Assembly (NCBI GenBank): GCA_903934275.1
Contig: CAIZNF010000508.1
Coordinates: forward strand, 1-9,145
Length of the DNA stretch: 9,145 nucleotides
Source: an uncultured Nitrosomonadales bacterium
Lineage (GTDB): Bacteria > Pseudomonadota > Gammaproteobacteria > Burkholderiales > Gallionellaceae
Reading direction: 5' to 3'
Below are positions 1-5,940 of this stretch, in pieces; positions within the stretch are counted from its first letter, which is position 1; each line of letters starts with the position of its first letter. The position numbers were made by a program, and so were the translations under genes. The notes beneath the pieces are model-generated. The model made no database searches. It had not been told where the DNA came from and saw nothing but the letters and a program-made list of their open reading frames with translations.

Positions 1-39
1 ATGTCGCGTTTGATTGGTTTGAAGCGGCTCATTTAATTT

Positions 40-67
40 ATTTAACTTGTTGATTAACAAGTTGAAT
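40..67. repeat. AT-rich perfect palindrome / stem-loop
   Basis: Bases 44-51 (AACTTGTT) and 56-63 (AACAAGTT) are perfect inverted repeats around the 4-base spacer GATT. Pairing extends out to 40/67 with one G-T wobble, giving a 12-bp stem. It lies in non-coding AT-rich DNA beyond the stop of the minus-strand gene at 112-441. It has too little GC and no clear T-run for a standard terminator. A protein-binding operator is equally possible. The repeat is certain; its function is unknown. Confidence 0.5.
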
Positions 68-69
68 TA

Positions 70-87
70 TACCATTTTGCAATGGTA
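70..87 (+). terminator. weak terminator-like hairpin
   Basis: Bases 70-76 pair with 81-87 (7 bp, loop TTGC). On the plus strand this is followed, about 9 bases later, by a run of seven T (97-103) and another T-run at 108-113. It could end transcription entering from the left of the window, facing the minus-strand gene at 112-441. The stem is short and poor in GC, so this is a weak call. Confidence 0.25.
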
Positions 88-111
88 ATTTGTTGGTTTT
101 TTTGGCGTTTT

Positions 112-441
112 TTATTCGAGGAAGTCAGACAGGCTGCTAGCACAATAGCGATCATTTATAACCTTGACGCTGCCATAGAGCCCGCGAACCAAGGCCGCTA
201 TTTTAAGCGCTTCATTTATATCCCCTCCCGCAGAGTCAACTCTAAATGCCTTTATTAAGTAGCCTGTACGCTTTTTGAAATCTATTACAATTTTCGCAAT
301 GCGCTCGGCATCTCCAGGCATGATTTTTCCAGAAAGTGATACAAACTGAACATCTTCTTCATCAGCCAGCGAAACAGTCATTGCAGAAGCACTATGAGAA
401 ACAATGACCAGAAGAAAAAGCAAGATTGGATAGAGTTTCAT
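112..441 (-). CDS. truncated exported ClpP/crotonase-like periplasmic protein
   Basis: Small exported protein of 109 residues with no experimentally clear role. I chose ATG at 441 because it opens directly on a signal peptide: MKLYP, a hydrophobic stretch at residues 4-16, then SHSASA with likely cleavage near residue 20. The longer open frame back to 591 runs through the hairpin at 472-531 and is unlikely to be translated. The mature part contains VDSAGGDINEALKIA (about 68-82), the pattern of ClpP/crotonase-fold periplasmic proteins, in which a glycine-rich turn precedes an amphipathic helix. In that family, as I remember it, the strand ends in a CAS(S/A)C motif carrying the putative nucleophile and the domain then continues for many residues. 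Here the protein reads DRYCASS (98-104) and then stops after SLSDFLE. The gene therefore appears to have lost its C-terminal half near base 130, and the DNA beyond is AT-rich and non-coding. Probably a non-functional remnant. Confidence 0.55.
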   Translation of the reverse strand: MKLYPILLFLLVIVSHSASAMTVSLADEEDVQFVSLSGKIMPGDAERIAKIVIDFKKRTGYLIKAFRVDSAGGDINEALKIAALVRGLYGSVKVINDRYCASSLSDFLE

Positions 442-471
442 AATTGGTTTCGAGAGTGATTGTTCATTAAT

Positions 472-531
472 AAAGGGGGGCAGATTTATTTTCTCGCCCG
501 CCATGCCTAGAAAAATAAATCTGTCCCCTTT
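472..531. repeat. REP-like palindrome (RAYT-associated type)
   Basis: Two arms, 472-494 and 509-531, are inverted copies with one extra base and a couple of differences; each contains CAGATTTATTTT or its complement next to a G-run. The GC-rich loop is about 495-508. From memory, hairpins with the core GGGGACAGATTTATTTT are scattered through many proteobacterial genomes and flank genes of REP-associated tyrosine transposases (RAYT, Y1 family). No full transposase is present. A plus-strand frame begins inside the loop with ATG CCT AGA AAA (MPRK, at 503), which resembles how many RAYT proteins begin, but it is open for only 27 codons. Confidence 0.6.
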
Positions 532-541
532 TCGCTCTATG

Positions 542-1145
542 TCACTTGCCAAGAATTCTGTGAAGGAGCCATACAAAGAGCAATAGAACAACCGTCAAGG
601 GTGCGATATTCAGGAGGCTTTGGAACAAAAGTGACATTGGGGACAAGGACAGCTCCGCCGCAAACAAGACTGGCTTCACGCCCACGATGATGATGGAAAA
701 CAACGACACGAACAAGGCGAAAATAGTAATAAGGGCTCCCCAGTATTTTCTGGTTTTGCTCCTCCATCCGATGTTCGAGTTGTTTGGTATTGGCATCAAT
801 GATCCTATTTACGGCGTGAATCAGAGAGTTGACGTCTTCCGCCCTAGCCCTGTCACCGTCTATGAGGCGCGGGACTTTGATGCCCGCCGCTTCGATTTCT
901 GTACTTATTGGATAGTCGCCAAGCGACTCGCCAGTAATGCGGTAAGTCTTCCTTTGCAAGGCCGGACAGCGTTGATTCGGAGGCATGACCTCCGCTAATA
1001 GAAAGCCTTCGTCGGCAAGCTCAGACAACTGCTCCAATAATAAGCTTGGTTGTACCTCTGAGAACGCGAGCAATATGTGTTCTTCGAGCAAGGAATTTGG
1101 CGCTCGATCATAGAAATATATCTTGAGCCGATCTTTGATATTCAT
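542..1145 (-). CDS. frameshifted hypothetical membrane protein, possible N-terminal winged helix
   Basis: I do not recognise the family. The gene reads as one 200-residue protein only if one base is skipped at the four-A run (plus-strand TTTT, 746-749). Before it, residues 1-133 (MNIKDRL to EEQNQK) form a soluble part. About 18-72 have the helix, helix, strand and YRITGE ending seen in winged-helix proteins, and about 98-133 look helical or coiled-coil. After the shift the frame gives KYWGALITIFALF and two membrane segments (about 138-157 and 179-196), ending LLHRILGK at 542. Without the shift the frame continues to 537 with a histidine- and arginine-rich tail that looks like noise. The 604-nt span (3n+1) fits a single inserted base. 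ATG at 1145 is chosen over TTG at 1175 because AGGGAAG lies just upstream. The membrane topology suggests a cytosolic sensor or DNA-binding head anchored to the inner membrane; that is inference. Mutation and sequencing error cannot be told apart. Confidence 0.55.
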
Positions 1146-1169
1146 ATGAGCTTCCCTTGCTCGGTAATT

Positions 1170-1213
1170 GCCCAACGTTCAAATTGAGGGGCTGCGCGCT
1201 TTTGCGCAGTCCC
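1170..1213 (-). other. stem-loop between ccsA and the frameshifted gene; attC-like half-site or terminator
   Basis: Bases 1188-1197 and 1204-1213 form a 10-bp GC-rich stem with one G-T wobble and loop GCTTTT. Read on the minus strand, the stem is followed by CCTCAATTTGAACGTTGGGC. GTTGGGC (1176-1170) fits the GTTRRRY core that ends an integron attC site, and the next gene starts 24 bases after it, as in gene cassettes. However, no matching RYYYAAC core is found on the other side (about 1220-1240). The stem lies about 40 bases beyond the ccsA stop and could instead be a terminator, although there is no U-run. The hairpin is certain; the attC reading is weak. Confidence 0.3.
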
Positions 1214-1253
1214 GCTCGAATGCACCAAAAGTATCGGAGTCGATTTTTTTTAT

Positions 1254-2066
1254 TTATCTGTGCAGCAATACTTCGAGGACGAACTTGCTGCCCAGATAGG
1301 CCAGCAACAGAAACACGAAACCGCTCACCGTCCAGCGCACCGCGATGCGCCCGCGCCAGCCGTAAAATCGATGCCCCCACAACAGCACGGCAAACACCAG
1401 CCAGGAAACGATGCCAAACAATGCTTTGTGATTGAACTGCCAAGCTTTACCAAATATCTCCTCGGAAAACACCGCACCGGATAGCAGCGTCAAGGTCAAC
1501 AGCACGAAGCCGATGCCGATCATGCGGAACAGCAGGGTTTCCATGGTGAGCAGCGGCGGGAGATTTTGCAGGATGCGCGGCAATGCGGCGTGATGCAGGC
1601 GTTTTTCCACTTGCGAGATCAGCACCGCATGCAGCACGGCGATGGTGAACAGGCTATAGGCCAGCATCGCAGCGGCGACATGCGCCTTGAAAGCAAACAG
1701 GCCGGTATTCGCCAACTGGTGAGCGGACGGAAAAAGCTCCGGCAACAATACAGTCACTGCGGCCAACGGCAAGACCAGCGTTTGCAATCCGCCGATGGGG
1801 TAAAAAAAACGCGCCACCGAATACACCAGCAAGGTCAGCCAGATAATCAACGACAGGGCGTTGGTCATGCTCAGGTTGAATCCGCCGCCGCCAAGCACGT
1901 CCCGAGTGAGCAAATAGCCGTGCAAAGCCAGCGGGATCAGCACCAAATGCCCCATCGCCCCCCGGCTCACTTTATCACCTTCGCCGCGCGATTGCGCCCG
2001 CCAAAAATAGGCTGCGAGCACCCCGTAAGAGGCAAAGGCAATCAATGAAAGAAGAACATTAGGCAT
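1254..2066 (-). CDS. ccsA: CcsA/YpjD-family cytochrome c assembly membrane protein
   Basis: Inner-membrane protein of 270 residues in the CcsA/HemX/YpjD group of the cytochrome c assembly family. Relatives help deliver or handle haem for c-type cytochromes, but for the stand-alone ffh-linked member the exact role is not established. I see about eight membrane segments, at roughly 4-22, 39-56, 66-89, 93-110, 124-150, 180-200, 213-232 and 245-267. Family-like features are LALHGYLL (H49), FKAHVAAAMLAYSLFTIA (H129), FNHKALFGIVSW (H213) and GHRFYGWRGRIAVRW (H232). The conserved histidines would be the candidate haem ligands by analogy. ATG at 2066 opens directly on the first membrane helix; the ribosome binding site is poor. 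The gene is transcribed away from ffh, an arrangement I recall as common in betaproteobacteria. The length is normal for the family and the frame is intact. Confidence 0.85.
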   Translation of the reverse strand: MPNVLLSLIAFASYGVLAAYFWRAQSRGEGDKVSRGAMGHLVLIPLALHGYLLTRDVLGGGGFNLSMTNALSLIIWLTLLVYSVARFFYPIGGLQTLVLPLAAVTVLLPELFPSAHQLANTGLFAFKAHVAAAMLAYSLFTIAVLHAVLISQVEKRLHHAALPRILQNLPPLLTMETLLFRMIGIGFVLLTLTLLSGAVFSEEIFGKAWQFNHKALFGIVSWLVFAVLLWGHRFYGWRGRIAVRWTVSGFVFLLLAYLGSKFVLEVLLHR

Positions 2067-2094
2067 TTTTGTCAGGATGTTTTAGACTTGCCGA

Positions 2095-2125
2095 ATTCTA
2101 CACTATCTGTATGAACGCTTATCAA
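2095..2125 (-). promoter_or_regulatory. candidate promoter for ccsA
   Basis: On the minus strand TTGATA (2125-2120) and TAGAAT (2100-2095) each match the sigma-70 -35 and -10 boxes at 5 of 6 positions. The spacer is 19 bases, longer than the ideal 17. The -10 box ends 28 bases before the ccsA start, which allows a short leader. I found no comparably good pair for ffh on the plus strand. Pattern match only. Confidence 0.3.
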
Positions 2126-2152
2126 CAGAAACCGGACGAGCCGGAACCAAAT

Positions 2153-2196
2153 GTAGGTCGGGCTATGCCCGACATGGTGGGCACAGCCCACCCTAC
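2153..2196. repeat. double-hairpin palindromic repeat upstream of ffh
   Basis: Two perfect 7-bp hairpins lie side by side: GTCGGGC-TAT-GCCCGAC (2157-2173) and GGTGGGC-ACA-GCCCACC (2176-2192). They are enclosed by the outer pair GTAGG (2153-2157) and CCTAC (2192-2196). The outer ends and the TGGGC core resemble the larger palindrome after ffh at 3651-3734, so both probably belong to one loose family of dispersed intergenic repeats. It lies in the ccsA-ffh gap, 80 bases before the ffh start. If transcribed it would fold strongly in the ffh leader. Confidence 0.7.
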
Positions 2197-2276
2197 GGAT
2201 ACCCAATAAGCACGAAATTCTGGTCATATTGTGGGATCACTTGGCTGGTCAACAGAAACATACATGGAAACCCCTG

Positions 2277-3626
2277 ATGTTAGATAACCTTACCAACCGC
2301 CTCTCGGGCGTAATCAAAACCCTGCGCGGCCAAGCGCGCCTCACCGAAAGCAATATTCAAGATGCCTTGCGCGATGTGCGCATGGCGTTGCTTGAAGCCG
2401 ACGTTGCGCTGCCGGTCGTCAAGGAATTCATCGCGCAGGTCAAGCAGGCCGCGCTCGGGCAGGAGGTCATCGGCAACCTGAATCCGGGACAAGCCCTGGT
2501 CGGCGTAGTGCATCGCGAACTCACCAAGCTGATGGGCGAACGCAACAACGCGCTCAATCTCGCCACCACCCCGCCAGCCGTAATTTTGATGGCCGGTTTG
2601 CAGGGTGCGGGTAAAACCACCACCAGCGGCAAGCTCGCCAAGTTGTTGCGCGATCAGCATAAGAAAAAAGTGCTGCTGGTCAGTTGCGACATATACCGGC
2701 CCGCCGCCATCGAACAATTGCGTACGCTGGCGCAACAACTGGAAATCGACTTTTTCGCCTCCGACATCAGCCAGAAACCCCAGGACATCGCGCTGGCCGC
2801 GCTGGATTTTGCGCGCAGGCATTATCACGATGTGCTGATCGTCGATACCGCCGGGCGGCTCGCCATCGACGCTGCGATGATGGAAGAAATCCAGCAGTTG
2901 CACGCCGCACTCAAACCGATTGAGACGTTGTTCGTGGTCGATGCGATGACTGGGCAGGACGCGGTCAACACCGCCAAGGCGTTCGGCGAAACACTGCCGC
3001 TGACCGGCGTGATTCTCACCAAACTGGACGGCGATGCGCGCGGCGGCGCGGCCTTGTCGGTGCGCCAGATCACCGGCAAGCCAATCAAATTTGTCGGTGT
3101 GAGCGAGAAACTCAACGGTCTCGAAGCGTTCCACCCGGAACGCATGGCCTCGCGCGTGCTCGGCATGGGCGATGTTTTATCGCTGCTCGAAGAAGCGCAA
3201 CGCGGAGTCGATCATGTCGAGGCCGAGAAACTTGCCAAGAAAGTTCAAAGCGGCAAAGGCTTCGATCTCAACGATTTCAAGATGCAGGTCGTGCAAGTAC
3301 GCAAAATGGGCGGTATATCGGCACTGATGGACAAGATGCCCGCGCAACTTAGCCAGGCCGCAGCGAGTTCCAAAGTGGACGATAAACAGATCAGCCGCAT
3401 CGAAGGCATCATCAACTCGATGACCCCGCTGGAGCGCAGCAAACCGGAGCTCATCAAGGCCTCGCGCAAACGGCGCATCGCGGCAGGAGCGGGTGTGCAG
3501 GTGATGCACGTCAACCAGCTGCTCAACCAGTTCGAACAAACACAGAAAGTGATGAAGATGTTCGGCAAGGGCGGCGGCATGGCGAAGATGATGCGCGGCA
3601 TGAAAGGCATGTTGCCGGGGATGTAA
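2277..3626 (+). CDS. ffh: signal recognition particle protein Ffh (SRP54 GTPase)
   Basis: Ffh binds 4.5S RNA and, as GTPase, recognises signal sequences emerging from the ribosome and brings them to FtsY and the SecYEG translocon at the inner membrane. The protein has 449 residues, close to E. coli Ffh (453). The N domain (about 1-90) opens MLDNLTNRLSGVI, matching the E. coli start, so I use ATG at 2277 rather than the in-frame start 16 codons upstream at 2229. The G domain shows GLQGAGKTT (107-115, P-loop), DIYRPAAIEQL (138-148), DTAGR (190-194) and TKLDGDARGG (248-257). FHPERMASRVLGMGDVLSL (285-303) leads into the M domain. That domain carries the RNA-binding SRKRRIAAG (396-404) and a methionine-rich C-terminus (MMRGMKGMLPGM) typical of signal-sequence binding. 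It appears complete and is transcribed alone between two palindromic repeats; the ribosome binding site is weak. Confidence 0.97.
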   Translation: MLDNLTNRLSGVIKTLRGQARLTESNIQDALRDVRMALLEADVALPVVKEFIAQVKQAALGQEVIGNLNPGQALVGVVHRELTKLMGERNNALNLATTPPAVILMAGLQGAGKTTTSGKLAKLLRDQHKKKVLLVSCDIYRPAAIEQLRTLAQQLEIDFFASDISQKPQDIALAALDFARRHYHDVLIVDTAGRLAIDAAMMEEIQQLHAALKPIETLFVVDAMTGQDAVNTAKAFGETLPLTGVILTKLDGDARGGAALSVRQITGKPIKFVGVSEKLNGLEAFHPERMASRVLGMGDVLSLLEEAQRGVDHVEAEKLAKKVQSGKGFDLNDFKMQVVQVRKMGGISALMDKMPAQLSQAAASSKVDDKQISRIEGIINSMTPLERSKPELIKASRKRRIAAGAGVQVMHVNQLLNQFEQTQKVMKMFGKGGGMAKMMRGMKGMLPGM

Positions 3627-3650
3627 TTCCATTTCCAGATAGAAACAGTG

Positions 3651-3734
3651 CGTAGGTTGGGCAAGGCGTAGCGTGCCCAACGAACAAAGATGCCATTATT
3701 AATGTTGGGCACGCTACGCTTTGCCCAACCTACG
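3651..3734. repeat. 84-bp palindromic repeat after ffh
   Basis: Arms 3651-3681 and 3704-3734 (31 bp each) are inverted copies differing at one position, separated by 22 bases. The arms start CGTAGGTTGGGC and contain GCGTAGCGTGCCCAAC or its complement. Such GTAGGTTGGGC/GCCCAACCTAC palindromes are, from memory, frequent in betaproteobacterial intergenic DNA. It starts 24 bases after the ffh stop. A transcript would form a very stable long hairpin that could stop transcription or protect the ffh 3' end, though there is no T-run. It separates ffh from the cobalamin genes. Confidence 0.8.
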
Positions 3735-3826
3735 AGAATTCGACTGAATTAGTCCAGCTTGAGAAACGAATCTTATCCATCGCTCGCCGATGCCGGATAC
3801 CCCGTCTATTACCCAAACTCCAAATA

Positions 3827-4807
3827 ATGCAAGCAGCGGAATTTTTTAATCAGGCATTTTTTAATCACCTGGCGATGCCGTCGATGATATTGGCGGCGGT
3901 GTTGCTGGATCAACTATTGGGTGAGCCACACCGGTTTCATCCGCTGGCCGGTTTCGGCCAGCTGGCGCAGCGCGTTGAAAAAATATTTTATGGGTCGGCG
4001 GATGCACCTCCCGTTATGCGCTATGTGCGCGGCATTGCAGCCGTGTTCGTGTTGCTGATTCCACTCGTGGCACTCGCGGCGCTGCTGCAACAACCTTCCA
4101 TTTCCGGCACGCTGTTTTCCATCGTAGTGCTGTATTTTGCTATCGCCCCGCGCAGCCTGAGCGAACATGCCGGGCGCGTGGCGCATGCTTTTTTCACCGG
4201 GGATTTGCCGGATGCGCGCCGCCAAGTGGGCTTGATGGTCAGCCGCGATACCAGTCAACTGGATGAGTCCGGCATCTCGCGCGCCACGGTGGAATCCGTA
4301 TTGGAAAATGGCAACGATGCGATCTTCGCCGCGCTATTTTGGTTTGTGCTGGCGGGTGCGCCGGGGGTGGTGCTGTACCGTCTGAGCAATACGCTGGATG
4401 CGATGTGGGGCTACCGCAATGCGCGCTACAACTACTTTGGCTGGGCGGCGGCGCGTCTGGACGATGTATTGAATTTCGTTCCGGCACGCCTGACCGCATT
4501 GAGCTACGCGCTAGTCGGCCACACGCGCAGCGCGCTGCATTGCTGGCGGCAACAGGCCGCGGCATGGGAAAGCCCGAATGCCGGGCCGGTGATGGCATCC
4601 GGGGCGGGCGCGTTGCGCGTACAGCTCGGCGGTGCAGCGATCTATCACGGCGAACTGGAACAGCGCCCGCTGCTGGGTTGCGGCATGGCGGCAGGTGCGG
4701 CGGACATTGCGCGCGCCGTGCAACTGGTGCGCCATACCCTGTATGTTTGGCTGGGCATCATTACATTGGGGGCGCTGTCGGCAGCAGTGTGGCAACAATA
4801 TGCTTGA
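3827..4807 (+). CDS. cbiB: adenosylcobinamide-phosphate synthase CbiB
   Basis: Inner-membrane enzyme that joins adenosylcobyric acid with (R)-1-aminopropan-2-yl phosphate to give adenosylcobinamide phosphate; it is also named CobD in the aerobic-pathway nomenclature. The protein has 326 residues, usual for the family. Motifs seen: LLDQLLGEPHRFHPLAGFG (26-44), RSLSEHA (109-115), SRDTSQLD (139-146), SRATVESVLENGNDAIFAAL (151-170), GAPGVVLYRLSNTLDAMWGY (177-196), RLDDVLNFVPARLTAL (210-225) and, near the end, GPVMASGAGALRVQLGG (253-269) with YHGELEQRPLLG (273-284). Membrane segments lie near 18-32, 68-105, 165-185 and 300-320. ATG at 3827 has no visible ribosome binding site; ATG at 3875 (residue 17, MPSMILA) would match the usual family start better, so the first 16 residues are uncertain. 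It is the first gene of the cobalamin run and its last 8 bases overlap cobD. Confidence 0.93.
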   Translation: MQAAEFFNQAFFNHLAMPSMILAAVLLDQLLGEPHRFHPLAGFGQLAQRVEKIFYGSADAPPVMRYVRGIAAVFVLLIPLVALAALLQQPSISGTLFSIVVLYFAIAPRSLSEHAGRVAHAFFTGDLPDARRQVGLMVSRDTSQLDESGISRATVESVLENGNDAIFAALFWFVLAGAPGVVLYRLSNTLDAMWGYRNARYNYFGWAAARLDDVLNFVPARLTALSYALVGHTRSALHCWRQQAAAWESPNAGPVMASGAGALRVQLGGAAIYHGELEQRPLLGCGMAAGAADIARAVQLVRHTLYVWLGIITLGALSAAVWQQYA

Positions 4808-5825
4808 GCACGGCGGACGGTTGCGCCGGGCGGCGCAACAATACAATGTAGCCGAAGCGGATTGGCTGGATTTGTCCACCGGCATCAACCCTGATGGCTG
4901 GCCGGTGCCCAATATGCCGGGCGTTATCTGGCAAGGCTTGCCGCAGGATGACGACGAGCTGAATGCGGCTGCGCAGGCTTATTACGGCACGATGAAGTTA
5001 TTAGCAGTGCCCGGCTCACAAGCGGCGATTCAGGCTTTGCCGATGTTGCGCACACCTGTGCGAGTGGCGCTCGTCGCGCCCAGCTATGCTGAACACGCGC
5101 ACGCTTGGCAGCGCAACGGCCATCAGGTCATCGGTGTGCCTGATGCAGAAATTTCGCAAGCCGCCACGACCGCGCAAGTCGTGGTCATCATCAACCCGAA
5201 CAACCCCACCGGCAAGCTTTTTAGCGTGGATGAGTTGCTGGAGATTCACGCGCGACTGGCGGCGCGCGGCGGCTGGCTGGTGGTGGATGAAGCGTTCGTC
5301 GATGCCACGCCTGAACATAGTCTCGCCTCTGCCTGCCCGCGCCCCGGTTTGATCGTGCTGCGTTCGCTGGGCAAATTTTTCGGGCTGGCGGGGGCGCGGG
5401 TCGGCTTCGTGTTGGCGGAAGAAACTGTATTGCAATCGTTAAACGAATTGCTGGGGCCGTGGACAATTGCCGCACCATCGCGCCATGTGGCAACGCTGGC
5501 GTTGCGCGATACGGTTTGGCAAGACGCGACGCGCAAGGTTTTGCTGCCCGCATCACAACGTCTGGCGAATTTGCTGGGTACACACGGATTGCCGCCGAGC
5601 GGCGGTTGCGCGCTGTTTCAATGGCTGTGCTGCGCAGATGCCGCAAGCGTGCATGAACAACTGACGCGGCAGGGCATTTTGACACGCCTGTTCGATGCGC
5701 CACACAGCTTGCGTTTCGGCCTGCCGCGCGATAAGGCGCAGTGGGCGCGTCTGGCTGAAGTGCTAAAAGCGATTCAGTCCGCAGATTACACAGATTCACG
5801 CAGATTTTCAGGCGGTCTTCGATAA
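4800..5825 (+). CDS. cobD: L-threonine-O-3-phosphate decarboxylase (CobD; CobC in aerobic-pathway naming)
   Basis: Pyridoxal-phosphate enzyme of fold type I that decarboxylates L-threonine phosphate to (R)-1-aminopropan-2-yl phosphate, the linker used by CbiB. The protein has 341 residues. ATG at 4800 is chosen because MLEHGGRLRRAAQQY and WLDLSTGINP (22-31) are the standard opening, and it overlaps the cbiB stop by 8 bases, implying translational coupling. Other motifs: VPGSQAAIQALP (70-81), PSYAEHAHAW (94-103), INPNNPTGKL (131-140), VVDEAFVD (161-168), and RSLGKFFGLAGARVGF (188-203) with K192 as the cofactor lysine. SLRFGLP (303-309) has R305 as the likely carboxylate anchor. Homology-like sequence ends near LAEVLKAIQ (318-326). 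The final 15 residues (327-341) and the stop are encoded by the inverted-repeat element at 5778-5906, so the tail is acquired. It should not affect catalysis. Confidence 0.92.
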   Translation: MLEHGGRLRRAAQQYNVAEADWLDLSTGINPDGWPVPNMPGVIWQGLPQDDDELNAAAQAYYGTMKLLAVPGSQAAIQALPMLRTPVRVALVAPSYAEHAHAWQRNGHQVIGVPDAEISQAATTAQVVVIINPNNPTGKLFSVDELLEIHARLAARGGWLVVDEAFVDATPEHSLASACPRPGLIVLRSLGKFFGLAGARVGFVLAEETVLQSLNELLGPWTIAAPSRHVATLALRDTVWQDATRKVLLPASQRLANLLGTHGLPPSGGCALFQWLCCADAASVHEQLTRQGILTRLFDAPHSLRFGLPRDKAQWARLAEVLKAIQSADYTDSRRFSGGLR

Positions 5826-5906
5826 TGATTTTTTCATATAACAAGTTATCAAATTTAGCTTCGGTATCTGAAGGTTTAACCCTGTTTAATCTGTGTAATC
5901 TGCGGA
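5778..5906. repeat. 129-bp inverted-repeat (MITE-like) element at the cobD/cobQ junction
   Basis: Perfect 19-bp terminal inverted repeats, TCCGCAGATTACACAGATT (5778-5796) and its complement (5888-5906), enclose 91 AT-rich bases. Just outside, AAAAGC (5765-5770) and GCTTTT (5912-5917) are also complementary. The left arm adds a third CAGATT-type unit at 5800-5806. Sequences like CGCAGATTACACAGATT are, from memory, common dispersed repeats in bacteria. No clear target-site duplication is seen and there is no transposase. It forms the end of cobD and most of the 115-base cobD-cobQ gap. Confidence 0.7.
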
Positions 5907-5934
5907 AAACAGCTTTTCCAAAGTTAAACAGGGT
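5879..5934 (+). promoter_or_regulatory. hairpin covering the cobQ ribosome binding site
   Basis: ACCCTGTTTAA (5879-5889) is exactly complementary to TTAAACAGGGT (5924-5934). The right arm contains AGGGT (5930-5934), the best ribosome binding site for cobQ, 6 bases before its ATG at 5941. In mRNA an 11-bp stem with a 34-base loop would hide that site and could throttle cobQ translation. The complementarity is seen; a regulatory effect is inference. Confidence 0.35.
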
Positions 5935-5940
5935 AAGCGA

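Noticed and set aside
503..586. 27-codon plus-strand frame beginning MPRK as a transposase gene
   Set aside because: It stops after 27 codons and, beyond the first four residues, has nothing resembling a Y1 transposase; mentioned only as a possible remnant.
442..591. Longer N-terminus for the exported protein, starting at 591
   Set aside because: The extra 50 residues are translated from the REP-like hairpin and would place the signal peptide internally; ATG at 441 starts directly on a normal signal peptide.
740..760. Programmed ribosomal frameshift in the 542-1145 gene
   Set aside because: Only an AAAA run is present, without a classic heptameric slippery site or an obvious downstream stimulator; a mutation or sequencing error explains it more simply.
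1188..1213. Standard rho-independent terminator after ccsA
   Set aside because: The stem is good, but neither strand has a T-run directly after it, so I left the function open.
2280..3134. 284-codon minus-strand frame inside ffh
   Set aside because: It is antisense to an intact Ffh with all GTPase motifs, and its low-complexity, Gly- and His-rich composition is typical of a shadow.
3735..3826. Cobalamin riboswitch or clear promoter upstream of cbiB
   Set aside because: No B12-box-like sequence or characteristic core was visible by eye, and no -35/-10 pair with good spacing was found; the space before the palindrome is also short for a full riboswitch.
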